Assembly (NCBI RefSeq): GCF_008801925.2
Contig: NZ_CP062809.1
Span: 1-64,000 of the forward strand
Length of the DNA: 64,000 nt
Reading direction: 5' to 3'
From: Cupriavidus basilensis
GTDB lineage: Bacteria > Pseudomonadota > Gammaproteobacteria > Burkholderiales > Burkholderiaceae
In this document: in pieces, positions 39,454-47,655 of the stretch
How positions within the stretch are numbered: the first letter of the stretch is position 1
Layout of the letters: each line of letters opens with the position of its first letter
Notes under the pieces: generated by a model
What the model saw: the letters and a program-made list of their open reading frames with translations, nothing else
Database searches by the model: none
What the model was told of the DNA's origin: nothing
Position numbers and translations under genes: made by a program

Positions 39454-41172
39454 ATGAGAATGCCAGCCAGCTTGAAACTCGCCCTGCCGCTGCTCGTTTG
39501 GCTGGCGTTCTTTTCTACGGACGCTTCCGCCCAAATGAACAGCTCGGGCCTCTTCGATGACGTTCTGAACCGCTACAACGCCGCCGCCAGCGGCTGGGCC
39601 GGTGTCATCACCAACGCCGCATCCTGGTTGTTCTGGCTGCTGGTGACGATCTCGATGGTCTGGACGTTCGGCATGATGGCCTTGCGCAAGGCCGACATTG
39701 GGGAGTTCTTCGCGGAGCTTGTCCGCTTCACCATCTTCACCGGCTTCTTCTGGTGGTTGCTGACGAACGGCCCTAACTTCGCCTCGACCATCTATGCGTC
39801 GCTACGCCAAATTGCCGGCAACGCGACGGGCTTGGGTCAAGCCTTGTCGCCTTCCGGCATTGTCGATATTGGCTTTGCCATCTTCTACAAGGTGATGGAT
39901 CAGTCCTCGGTGTGGTCGCCGGTGGACAGCATGGCCGGCATCCTCATGGCCGTTGCCATCTTGATCGTGCTCGCGCTCATCGGCGTGAACATGCTTCTTC
40001 TCCTGGCGTCTGGTTGGGTGCTCGCCTATGGCGGCGTGTTCTTCCTCGGCTTCGGTGGGTCGCGGTGGACTTCCGACATGGCGATCAACTACTACAAGAC
40101 CGTGCTGGGTGTGGCCGCGCAGCTCATGGCAATGGTGCTGCTGGTCGGCATCGGCAAGACCTTTCTGGATGACTACTACGCGCGCATGAGCGAGGGGATC
40201 AACCTCAAGGAAATGGGCGTGATGCTCATCGTCTGCGTGATCCTGCTGGCACTCGTCAACAAGATTCCGGCGCTCATCGCCGGCGTCATCACCGGCGCGA
40301 GCGTGGGCGGTGCCGGCATCGGCAACTTCGGCGCAGGCGCGGCCCTCGGTGCCGCTGGCATGGCGGCCGCAGCAGCGGCAACCGGCGGCGCTGCTCTGGC
40401 GGCCGGCGCGGCCTCGGCCGCCGGCGGTGCTTCTGCGGTCATGGCCGCGTTCTCGAAGGCCAATGAAAACGTCTCGTCCGGGTCGGATGTCATGTCCATG
40501 CTGGGCGGTGGTGGTGGCGGCGACTCTGGCGGTGGTGGTGGCGGTGAAGCCGGCACCAGCACGCCCCTGGGCCAAGCCGCCGGCTTCGGTGGCGGCGGTG
40601 GCGACTCTGGCGGCGGCGGCAGCAGCGGCGGCGAGTCGAAGGGCGGCGACAAAGGCGGCGACAAGGCCGGCGGCGATAAGGCCGGCTCCAGCTCGAAGGG
40701 TGGCGAAGGCGGCGGCCAGAAGGCCAGCGGCGGCGGTGACGCCGGCGGCGCGAAGGCCGGCCAGGGTGGCGGCCAGGGCCAGGGAGCGGGGCAGGGCGGC
40801 CAGCAGGACGCACCTGGTAGTACCGGCCCCGGCATGCTGGCCTCGGCCGCTTCCGCGCTTGGCAAGGCCGGCCGCGTCACGGCCGACGCCGGCGCGAACT
40901 TGGCGAAGGGTGTAGGTGCGGTGGCGGCCGCGAAGGCCGCCAGCATGCGCGACTCGGCGATGGAACGCATCGCCGACACCACCGGCGGAAAGATCGCGGC
41001 CGCGATCAAGGCGCAGGGCGGCAGCTCGGCCGACACGAGCATCGACGTGCCCGATCAACAACCCTCGCCGACCTTCGGCGACAACAGCCTGGCCGGAGCT
41101 GACAGCTCTGCCGATCCCGAGTCCGAAGTAGCCGCGTTCCGTGACGGCGGCCGCAACGACAAATCTGCGTAA
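39454..41172 (+). CDS. trbL: TrbL (VirB6-like)
   Basis: A 572-residue polytopic inner-membrane channel protein. It has a signal-like start, then five to six membrane segments within residues 40-330. A long glycine/serine/alanine-rich tail begins at about residue 345 (GGGGGGDSGGGGGGEAG). The tail is extreme in composition and likely disordered. Confidence 0.93.
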   Translation: MRMPASLKLALPLLVWLAFFSTDASAQMNSSGLFDDVLNRYNAAASGWAGVITNAASWLFWLLVTISMVWTFGMMALRKADIGEFFAELVRFTIFTGFFWWLLTNGPNFASTIYASLRQIAGNATGLGQALSPSGIVDIGFAIFYKVMDQSSVWSPVDSMAGILMAVAILIVLALIGVNMLLLLASGWVLAYGGVFFLGFGGSRWTSDMAINYYKTVLGVAAQLMAMVLLVGIGKTFLDDYYARMSEGINLKEMGVMLIVCVILLALVNKIPALIAGVITGASVGGAGIGNFGAGAALGAAGMAAAAAATGGAALAAGAASAAGGASAVMAAFSKANENVSSGSDVMSMLGGGGGGDSGGGGGGEAGTSTPLGQAAGFGGGGGDSGGGGSSGGESKGGDKGGDKAGGDKAGSSSKGGEGGGQKASGGGDAGGAKAGQGGGQGQGAGQGGQQDAPGSTGPGMLASAASALGKAGRVTADAGANLAKGVGAVAAAKAASMRDSAMERIADTTGGKIAAAIKAQGGSSADTSIDVPDQQPSPTFGDNSLAGADSSADPESEVAAFRDGGRNDKSA

Positions 41173-41190
41173 CCCAAAGGAGTGTTCATC

Positions 41191-41769
41191 ATGAAGAAGA
41201 AGTTGCTTTCCATCGTGGCCGCTGTGGCGGCCCTCTGCTCGGTCGGCACGGCCAGCGCGCAAGACGTGCTGACCGGCGACACCCGCCTGGCTTGCGAGGC
41301 GATCCTGTGCCTCGCAAGCGGCACCCGCCCGAGCGAATGCGCGCCGTCGCTTCGCAAGTATTTCAGCATCACGGCGCGGAAAATGTCCGACACGATCAAG
41401 AAGCGCAAGAACTTCCTCGATCTGTGCCCGGTGTCGAACCAGACGCCGGAAATGTCCGCGCTGGTGTCGGCCATGTCGCGCGGCGCTGGCCGTTGCGATG
41501 CGCAGGCCCTGAATCAAACGCTGGTGTTCTGGCAGGGCTACGAGGACGGGACGACGTACATCAGCAACCAGATGCCCGACTACTGCGCGGCCTACACCAA
41601 CCACGCTTACACCGATTTCAGCAGCACCAAGCCGCGCTATGTCGGCACGCCAGAAAGGGGCGGGTATTGGGTCGAAGCGGCCGACTATGACCGGGCGCTG
41701 GCCGAGTACAACGAACGCATCCGGCGCGAGGACGAAGAGCGCCGCCGCGCTTCCTGGGGGGGTTACTGA
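41191..41769 (+). CDS. trbM: TrbM
   Basis: A 192-residue secreted protein. The signal peptide (KKKLLSIVAAVAALCSVGTASA) is followed by a cysteine-containing domain (CEAILCLASGTRPSEC). It is in the Tra2 operon of IncP-1; its role is minor and undefined. The ATG at 41191 is well placed after AAAGGAG. Confidence 0.88.
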   Translation: MKKKLLSIVAAVAALCSVGTASAQDVLTGDTRLACEAILCLASGTRPSECAPSLRKYFSITARKMSDTIKKRKNFLDLCPVSNQTPEMSALVSAMSRGAGRCDAQALNQTLVFWQGYEDGTTYISNQMPDYCAAYTNHAYTDFSSTKPRYVGTPERGGYWVEAADYDRALAEYNERIRREDEERRRASWGGY

Positions 41770-41770
41770 C

Positions 41771-42406
41771 ATGCCCTTTGCTGCCGACCTTCCGCCGCAG
41801 CTCCAGGAGCGCGTCGTGTGCGCCGTTTCGGCGGCCGTGAAGTACGAAGTGCCGGCCAACATCGTGTTGGCCGTCGCGGAGAAGGAAGGCGGCAAGCCGG
41901 GCCAGTGGGTGCGCAACTCGAACGGCACTCATGACGTGGGGCCGATGCAGTTCAACACGGCTTACCTGCGCGACCTGGCCCGCTACGGCATCACGGCGGA
42001 CGATGTAGCGGCCGCTGGCTGCTACTCGTTCGACCTCGCCGCCTGGCGCTTGCGGATGCACATTCGCAACGACAAGGGCGATCTCTGGACGAAGGCCGCG
42101 AATTACCACTCACGCACGCCGCAGTACAACGCGGTGTATCGCGCCGACCTGATGCGCAAGGCCGCCAAGTGGGCGGATTGGCTCGAAGCTCGGTTCGTCA
42201 CGCTGGACGTGACGAAGGCGGGGGCCACGCCCTCGATGCCGACCGGGCCAGCGCCGGCGGTGCAAGCCGCCCAGCAGGCCACGGCAGCGGCCCCAGCGGC
42301 CGCGCCGGCGGCCAGGCCGGCAGCAGCTCCATCCATCAACGTCGCGGGCGGCTACGTGCCGCGCTCGATCTCCTTCAACAACAGAAGCGAAGGCTCGCCG
42401 GAGTAG
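41771..42406 (+). CDS. trbN: TrbN, lytic transglycosylase (VirB1-like)
   Basis: A 211-residue peptidoglycan lyase-like protein. The SLT-type motif includes E38 region AVAEKEGG and NGTHDVGPMQFNTAYL. The C-terminal tail is Ala/Pro-rich. It lacks a clear signal peptide with this start. The start MPFAADLPPQL follows trbM by one base; the longer upstream frame overlaps trbM and is a shadow. Confidence 0.9.
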   Translation: MPFAADLPPQLQERVVCAVSAAVKYEVPANIVLAVAEKEGGKPGQWVRNSNGTHDVGPMQFNTAYLRDLARYGITADDVAAAGCYSFDLAAWRLRMHIRNDKGDLWTKAANYHSRTPQYNAVYRADLMRKAAKWADWLEARFVTLDVTKAGATPSMPTGPAPAVQAAQQATAAAPAAAPAARPAAAPSINVAGGYVPRSISFNNRSEGSPE

Positions 42407-42420
42407 GGCGGGCCTTCCGA

Positions 42421-42433
42421 TTTAGCGGCTAAA
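42421..42433. promoter_or_regulatory. KorB operator upstream of trbO
   Basis: TTTAGCGGCTAAA, ending 2 bases before the trbO start codon, where it would also cover the ribosome site. Confidence 0.87.
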
Positions 42434-42435
42434 AC

Positions 42436-42705
42436 ATGGACAAATTCCACGCCTTCATGATGCGCTACACGCTCGGTTTCGGCCGGGTGCTGACCGCCTA
42501 TTGCAACTGGGCCGAATCGCAGGCCAAGGGGCAATTCGATCTGCTCTTGCTGGGCCTCGGCCCGATCTTCGCGCTGGGTCTGCTGCTGTGGGCGCTGCCG
42601 GCATGGATCGGCAAGCCCATTGCCTTCGTGCTGTCGCTTCCTGCGCTGTACATCATCTTCCTGGTGCTGCGCGCCTATGCCTCACGCGGGGGCAAGCGCG
42701 GATGA
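42436..42705 (+). CDS. trbO: TrbO, small membrane protein
   Basis: An 89-residue protein with two hydrophobic segments (about residues 33-55 and 58-78, FDLLLLGLGPIFALGLLLW and PIAFVLSLPALYIIFLVL). It corresponds to IncP-1 TrbO by position and size. It overlaps the trbP start (ATGA). Confidence 0.82.
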   Translation: MDKFHAFMMRYTLGFGRVLTAYCNWAESQAKGQFDLLLLGLGPIFALGLLLWALPAWIGKPIAFVLSLPALYIIFLVLRAYASRGGKRG

Positions 42706-43400
42706 AGCCCTTGCACGTGCCGGATGGGACGGTCGAAGCGTTGAAGTGGCTCGCGCTGGCCCTGATGACCGGCGATCACGTCAACAAGTACCTGTTCAAT
42801 GGCACGCTGCCGTTTCTCTTCGAGGCCGGCCGCCTGGCGCTGCCGATCTTCGTTTTCGTGCTGGCCTACAACCTGGCTCGACCTGGTGCATTCGAGCGCG
42901 GCGCGTACACGCGCACGATGAAGCGCCTCGCGGTGTTCGGCGCTGTGGCCTCGGTGCCCTTCGTCGCCCTGGGTGGCCTGTCCGCCGGGTGGTGGCCCCT
43001 CAATGTCTTGTTCACGCTCCTGGTCGTGACGGCGTGCGCCTACCTGGTGGAAAAGGGCGGCCCGCTGCACCTGGTCGGCGCCGGCCTGGTGTTCCTGGTC
43101 GGTGGCGGCCTGGTCGAATACTGGTGGCCGGCCGTGGCCTTCGGCCTGGCGGTGTGGTCGTACCGCAAGCGGCCCACCTGGGCCGCCGCGGCCGTCGCGC
43201 TGCTCGCCTGCGCGGCGCTGTGGTTCATCAATCGCAACCTGTGGGCGCTGGCCTCGCTGCCGCTGCTCCTGGTCGCTTCCCGCGTCGATCTGCCCATGCC
43301 GCGCCTGCGCTGGGCGTTCTACGCCTATTACCCGCTGCACCTGGCCGCTCTGTGGTTGATCCGCATCCCCATGAGCAAGGCCGGCTACCTGTTCTTCTGA
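42702..43400 (+). CDS. trbP: TrbP, TraX-family pilin-modification membrane protein
   Basis: A 232-residue polytopic membrane protein of the TraX/TrbP family; F TraX acetylates pilin. Family features are VEALKWLALALMTGDHVNKYLF near the N-terminus and FYAYYPLHLAALWLI near the C-terminus. The start MKPLHVPDGT overlaps the trbO stop codon; longer upstream frames are not used. Confidence 0.88.
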   Translation: MKPLHVPDGTVEALKWLALALMTGDHVNKYLFNGTLPFLFEAGRLALPIFVFVLAYNLARPGAFERGAYTRTMKRLAVFGAVASVPFVALGGLSAGWWPLNVLFTLLVVTACAYLVEKGGPLHLVGAGLVFLVGGGLVEYWWPAVAFGLAVWSYRKRPTWAAAAVALLACAALWFINRNLWALASLPLLLVASRVDLPMPRLRWAFYAYYPLHLAALWLIRIPMSKAGYLFF

Positions 43401-43415
43401 TTTGGAGTCCGCACC

Positions 43416-43859
43416 ATGCGCAAAGCCCTTTTTCTGACCCTCTCCTTGGCGTCCCTTGCCTTCGCGCCTGGCGCGATGGCCGCCGGCGCTGCCGGCATGG
43501 CGGCCGTGAGCTATGGCGAGCCGGTCTTGACCGCTGTTTCGGTGTCCTTCTCCGACAGCAGCACCACGTTCCGGCCGGACGCTTCCACGGCCGAGCTGCT
43601 GGCCGAGGCGAAGGGGGCCACGATCATCTACGTCAGCGGTCGCACCAGCACGCTACGCCCCAGCGCGGCCGATGAGGCCCTGGCCTTGCGCCGGGCCTTG
43701 TCGGCCCGCCAGTACCTGATTGCGCGCGGCGTGTCGCCGCTCAAGATCATGGTGAACTTCGCTTCGGCATCCGACTTCGTGGCCGACAACTCGACGCCAG
43801 AAGGGCGGCACCAGAACCAGCGCGTGGACATTGAAGTCATCTACGTGCCTACGTACTAA
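43416..43859 (+). CDS. OmpA-domain exported protein (Upf30.5 position)
   Basis: A 147-residue protein with a signal peptide (MRKALFLTLSLASLAFAPGAMA) and an OmpA-like peptidoglycan-binding domain (YVSGRTSTLRPSAADEALALRRALSARQYLIARG, then NQRVDIEV). It occupies the place of upf30.5 at the end of the trb operon. The role is unknown. Confidence 0.85.
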   Translation: MRKALFLTLSLASLAFAPGAMAAGAAGMAAVSYGEPVLTAVSVSFSDSSTTFRPDASTAELLAEAKGATIIYVSGRTSTLRPSAADEALALRRALSARQYLIARGVSPLKIMVNFASASDFVADNSTPEGRHQNQRVDIEVIYVPTY

Positions 43860-43860
43860 A

Positions 43861-43885
43861 AGCCGCTCGCTTCGGTCTAGCGGCT
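43861..43885. terminator. hairpin after the OmpA-domain gene
   Basis: AGCCGCT / AGCGGCT arms (43861-43867 and 43879-43885) just past the stop codon. The U-run is weak on the plus strand, so termination is uncertain. Confidence 0.4.
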
Positions 43886-43961
43886 GCGTCACCTGCCTAG
43901 TGGTGAGCAGTCGGGGGCATCCCGACACCCAATTTCCTAACCAACCCTCAAGGTCGTGTCT

Positions 43962-44378
43962 ATGCAATCAACCAAGAAGTGTCTAGCCCTCGTTATTCCA
44001 TTGCTCGCCCTCGCGGGCTGCGCTGCGTTGGATCAAGTCGCCAAGGATGTGCAGAAGGCCACCGCCCCGGTGATGCTCACGGAATCCCTGCCGCAAATCT
44101 GCCAGGCCGCGAAAGACAACCAGGTGCGAGCAAACGGCCTCTATGCCAACAAGGGCCTTGCGGTCAGCGGTGAAGTGCGCTCCGTCACCGAAGGCTTCCA
44201 GCCTCGCTATCGGGTGTTCCTGCGCTCCGGCCAGGTTTCGGTGCATGCCGGTACAGACAACAAGCTCAACGTCACCCAGCTTTCAACCGGGAAAACCGCT
44301 CGGGTGTCGGGTGTCGTGTCGGACGTGAGCTACGACTACAACGGGTGTTCGATCTCGCTGAAAGACGCGACGTTTTAA
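43962..44378 (+). CDS. lipoprotein with OB-fold-like (tRNA_anti-like) domain
   Basis: A 138-residue lipoprotein with lipobox LAGC (ALAGCAALDQ, about residues 17-20). Residues about 45-130 (ANGLYANKGLAVSGEVRSV ... SGVVSDVSYDYNGC) resemble the OB-fold lipoproteins annotated as tRNA_anti-like. The function is unknown. It is the last backbone gene before the composite transposon. Confidence 0.75.
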   Translation: MQSTKKCLALVIPLLALAGCAALDQVAKDVQKATAPVMLTESLPQICQAAKDNQVRANGLYANKGLAVSGEVRSVTEGFQPRYRVFLRSGQVSVHAGTDNKLNVTQLSTGKTARVSGVVSDVSYDYNGCSISLKDATF

Positions 44379-44399
44379 CTGCGCTGCTGGCGTCCCCTA

Positions 44400-44440
44400 G
44401 CGGGCCTCCATCGCCGTTCCTGGCGATGCTGCAGGCCCGT
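44400..44440. repeat. single palindromic repeat unit at the left transposon border
   Basis: CATCGCCGTTCCTGGCGATG followed by CTGCAG, nested in CGGGCCT/AGGCCCG arms. The IS1071-like element starts 12 bases later. Confidence 0.75.
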
Positions 44441-44451
44441 TTTCCTTGACA

Positions 44452-47400
44452 GGGGTCGATTTGTTTTCGTTGTCAAAAGTGACGGTAGGAGATCGAGCAC
44501 TGGCGTAGGGGTGGTCTGATAAGCCCTTGATTTCATTGGTTTTCCTGTTCACTTTTTCAGGCGTATTGTGTCTGCCCCAATCACCGGAGACACAAGATGC
44601 AAAGCTGGCACACAACCTACCTTGGCCTGCGAGAGCTGCCAAGGGAAATCAGCACCTTCGAGCTTCAGTCGTTTTTCACGTACAGCCGTACTGAGCGCGA
44701 GCTCATCAACGCCCGCCGAAGCAACGCCCACAAGCTGGGTCTGGCACTGCACATAGGTTTCTTGCGCTTGAGCGGGCGCCTGCTGAATTCGGTGCGCATC
44801 GTTCCGACAACCCTGTGGCGCCATCTGGGTGACGAAATCGGCATCACTGCTGTTGAACTGGCATCCCTGCGAGCCCTGTATGTTCGCGGTCGAACCCTCT
44901 TTGACCATCAACAACTGGCCTGTGATGTCCTGGGGTTTCATTGGATGACGGAGCACCAACGTCGCGCCCTGGTACGCACCCTGCGCGATGAGGTGGCCCG
45001 CTGCGCCGATCGGGATCAATTGCTCGTATTCGCTCGGCGCTGGTTGTATCAAAGCAAGATCCTGATCCTGCGCGACCGTGACATCCGTGTCCTGGTCACA
45101 GCGGCGCTGGGACAACTCGAAGAAGAAACAGCCAAAACGATTGCGGCATCTGTGCTGCCCGAACAACTGGTGCGCTGGCGGGATGCCATGGCCGCATTGC
45201 GCCCGGATGGGCAAACCCAGCAGAGCTGGTTGTGGTCGGCACCGGCCAAACACTCAACCAAACAAATTGGCGAGGTGTTCGAGCGAATCGAACTGCTGTA
45301 CGCCCTGAATGTCCACAAACACCTGGACGACCTGTCCGGTCTCATTGTGCGGCGCTATGCACGCCGCCTGGCTTCAAGGCCTCCCTCGGTGGGGGCCAGG
45401 ATCAAAGAACCCGCTCGCACAGTGGAGGTTGGCTGCTTTTTACGGCACTGCCTGTTTACCAGCACAGACCAAGCTATCTTGATGGTTCAGCGGCGCGTTG
45501 CCGATCTTTGGCGCACGGTCGCAGCAGGTGTCACGGAGACGGTCAATTGGGCTGACCTGTACAAGACATTGCTGGCAGAGCTGGCTGGTTTGGTCGCCCA
45601 GGGTGAACTTCAAGACGCGGAGTTGCGGGCTCGAATTGTTGCCCTGCTCAGTGCCAGCCAGCAAGGCAAACCACCCAGCCGGGCCTCGGTGGTGCGTGAG
45701 CGTTTGTTTGACGCCATACGTCCCGTGCGCTCTTTGCTGGCCGAAATCACCAAGCTGCCCTGGCAGGCCAATAGCGAGCACCCGGTGACCACAGCCTTGG
45801 CCCAATTGACGAAACTGTACGCGGGCAAACTTCGCGAACTACCTGCTGATGTCAGCGCCCCTCGCTTGGGTTCGGTCTGGAGCGGCGCGATTGCGGGTGC
45901 CGACCGGGAGCGCGCGTTTCGGGCCTTGGAGGTGGCCACCCTGTTTTCATTGCGACGTGCCGTGCGCAACGGTTCGGTGTGGATTGAGCACAGCCTGAGC
46001 TTTCGTGGCCGCGCACGCCTGTTCTTCACTGATGCGCGCTGGCAGGAAGAAGCCAAACGGCACTATGCCCGACTGTCACTGCCAGCCAATGCATCCACAC
46101 TTTTGAAGCCGTTGCTGGCCAAGGTACGCGCCGGCGTGGAGGCAGTGGCCGTCGCCGCGCGCAGCGGTGTGCTGCGCGTGGACGAAGAACTCCACCTTTC
46201 AGTATTGCCGGCAGAGGATGAAGATCCAGAGGTGATTAAGTTGAGGGCCAAACTTGACCTGAGGATCGGTGAGGTGCAACTCCCAGAAGTGATCCTGGCC
46301 GTTGACGCTCAGGTACGTTTCAGCTGGATCATGCTTGGCCGCGAGCCACGTTCGACAGAAGAGCTGCTGATGGTCTACGCCGGCATCATGGCCCACGGCA
46401 CCAGTCTGACGGCGGCCGAATGCGCCCGTATGATTCCGCAGTTGTCTGCCACCAGCATCCGTCAGGCCATGCGTTGGGCCGGGGACGAGCGTCGCTTGAG
46501 TCAAGCCTGCCACGCGGTGCTGGAGTTCATGCAACGGCACCCCATTGCAGCGACATGGGGTCGCACGGACCTGGCGTCGTCCGACATGATGAGCATGGAA
46601 ACCACCCAACGGGTGTGGCAGGCCCGACAGGATCCAAGACGCAACACGTCCTCGATTGGCATCTACTCCCATGTGCGTGACCGATGGGGGATCTTCTACG
46701 CGCAGCCTTTTGTGCTCAATGAGCGCCAGGCAGGGGTCGCCATTGAGGGTGTCGTGCGCCAAGAATCCATCGAGACCAGCCAGTTGGCGGTGGACACCCA
46801 CGGCTACACCGACTTTGCCATGGCGTTGGCCCGGCTACTGGGGTTCGATCTATGCCCACGACTGAAGGAATTGAAGCAGCGTCATCTGTACGTGCCGCGT
46901 GGCACGATCATTCCACCGGAGATCGCAGCAGTTTGCGAGGCTACCGTCGATACCGCTTTGATTGAGAAGCACTGGGACACCTTGGTCCATTTGGCAGCCT
47001 CGGTGATGAGCGGCAACGCCAGCGCAGTTGCAGCGCTGGCCAGATTTGGATCGGCGGCGCGGGGAGACCCCATCTACGAAGCGGGTGTTCAGTTGGGGCG
47101 CTTGCTGCGAACTGCGTTCCTGGCCGACTACTTTGTCAAAGACGCCTTCAGGAATGAGCTGCGTCGGGTACTCAACCGGGGTGAGGCGGTCAATGCCTTG
47201 AAGCGGGCGATTTATACCGGCCGGATCAGCCCGGCGCAGGCCAAACGTGTCGATGAAATGCAGGCTGTGGCCGATGCGTTGAGCCTGATGGCCAACATCG
47301 TGATGGCGTGGAATACCTCACAGATGCAGGCGGTCCTGGATCGCTGGTCGAACCGCCGCCAGGTCATTCCACCGGAACTGATCGGGAAGATTGCGCCCAC

Positions 47401-47655
47401 CAGGCTGGAGAGCATCAACTTGCGGGGTGTGTTTCGCTTCCCGGTTGACCGCTATGCTGACCAAATCCTGCCTTCGCGGCCAAATGCATCGATAACTGGC
47501 ACCAATGGATGAAACCGACCACGGTTTGACGCCACGAATCGCAGATTTGAAAGTGAACAGGAAAGTCAATGAAATCAACGATCTACCAACACCACCTCCG
47601 CGCCAGTGCTAGCTTTTCGTACCGTCACTTATTGCACTGAAAACGAGGAGACCCC
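44452..47655 (+). mobile_element. IS1071-like mosaic insertion sequence
   Basis: An element of exactly 3,204 bp, the same length as the IS1071 copy at 59517-62720. It starts GGGGTCG and ends GAGACCCC. The left 110-bp repeat (44452-44561) is diverged from the right one (47546-47655), whereas the right one is almost identical to IS1071. From about 47211 to the right end the sequence matches IS1071; to the left it is clearly diverged. It looks like a recombinant of two related elements. Confidence 0.9.
44597..47512 (+). CDS. tnpA: Tn3-family transposase (IS1071-like)
   Basis: A 971-residue Tn3-family DDE transposase, full length and uninterrupted. It differs from the IS1071 TnpA at many positions up to about residue 870 (for example TYLGLRELPREISTFELQSFF against TFLGMRGLPRDISDFEMKAFF) and is identical from about residue 872 (IYTGRISPAQ) to the end. 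Catalytic-domain signatures are present (ILAVDAQVRFSWIMLGREPR, HGYTDFAMALARLLGFDLCPR). No resolvase gene accompanies it, as in IS1071. Confidence 0.92.
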   Translation: MQSWHTTYLGLRELPREISTFELQSFFTYSRTERELINARRSNAHKLGLALHIGFLRLSGRLLNSVRIVPTTLWRHLGDEIGITAVELASLRALYVRGRTLFDHQQLACDVLGFHWMTEHQRRALVRTLRDEVARCADRDQLLVFARRWLYQSKILILRDRDIRVLVTAALGQLEEETAKTIAASVLPEQLVRWRDAMAALRPDGQTQQSWLWSAPAKHSTKQIGEVFERIELLYALNVHKHLDDLSGLIVRRYARRLASRPPSVGARIKEPARTVEVGCFLRHCLFTSTDQAILMVQRRVADLWRTVAAGVTETVNWADLYKTLLAELAGLVAQGELQDAELRARIVALLSASQQGKPPSRASVVRERLFDAIRPVRSLLAEITKLPWQANSEHPVTTALAQLTKLYAGKLRELPADVSAPRLGSVWSGAIAGADRERAFRALEVATLFSLRRAVRNGSVWIEHSLSFRGRARLFFTDARWQEEAKRHYARLSLPANASTLLKPLLAKVRAGVEAVAVAARSGVLRVDEELHLSVLPAEDEDPEVIKLRAKLDLRIGEVQLPEVILAVDAQVRFSWIMLGREPRSTEELLMVYAGIMAHGTSLTAAECARMIPQLSATSIRQAMRWAGDERRLSQACHAVLEFMQRHPIAATWGRTDLASSDMMSMETTQRVWQARQDPRRNTSSIGIYSHVRDRWGIFYAQPFVLNERQAGVAIEGVVRQESIETSQLAVDTHGYTDFAMALARLLGFDLCPRLKELKQRHLYVPRGTIIPPEIAAVCEATVDTALIEKHWDTLVHLAASVMSGNASAVAALARFGSAARGDPIYEAGVQLGRLLRTAFLADYFVKDAFRNELRRVLNRGEAVNALKRAIYTGRISPAQAKRVDEMQAVADALSLMANIVMAWNTSQMQAVLDRWSNRRQVIPPELIGKIAPTRLESINLRGVFRFPVDRYADQILPSRPNASITGTNG

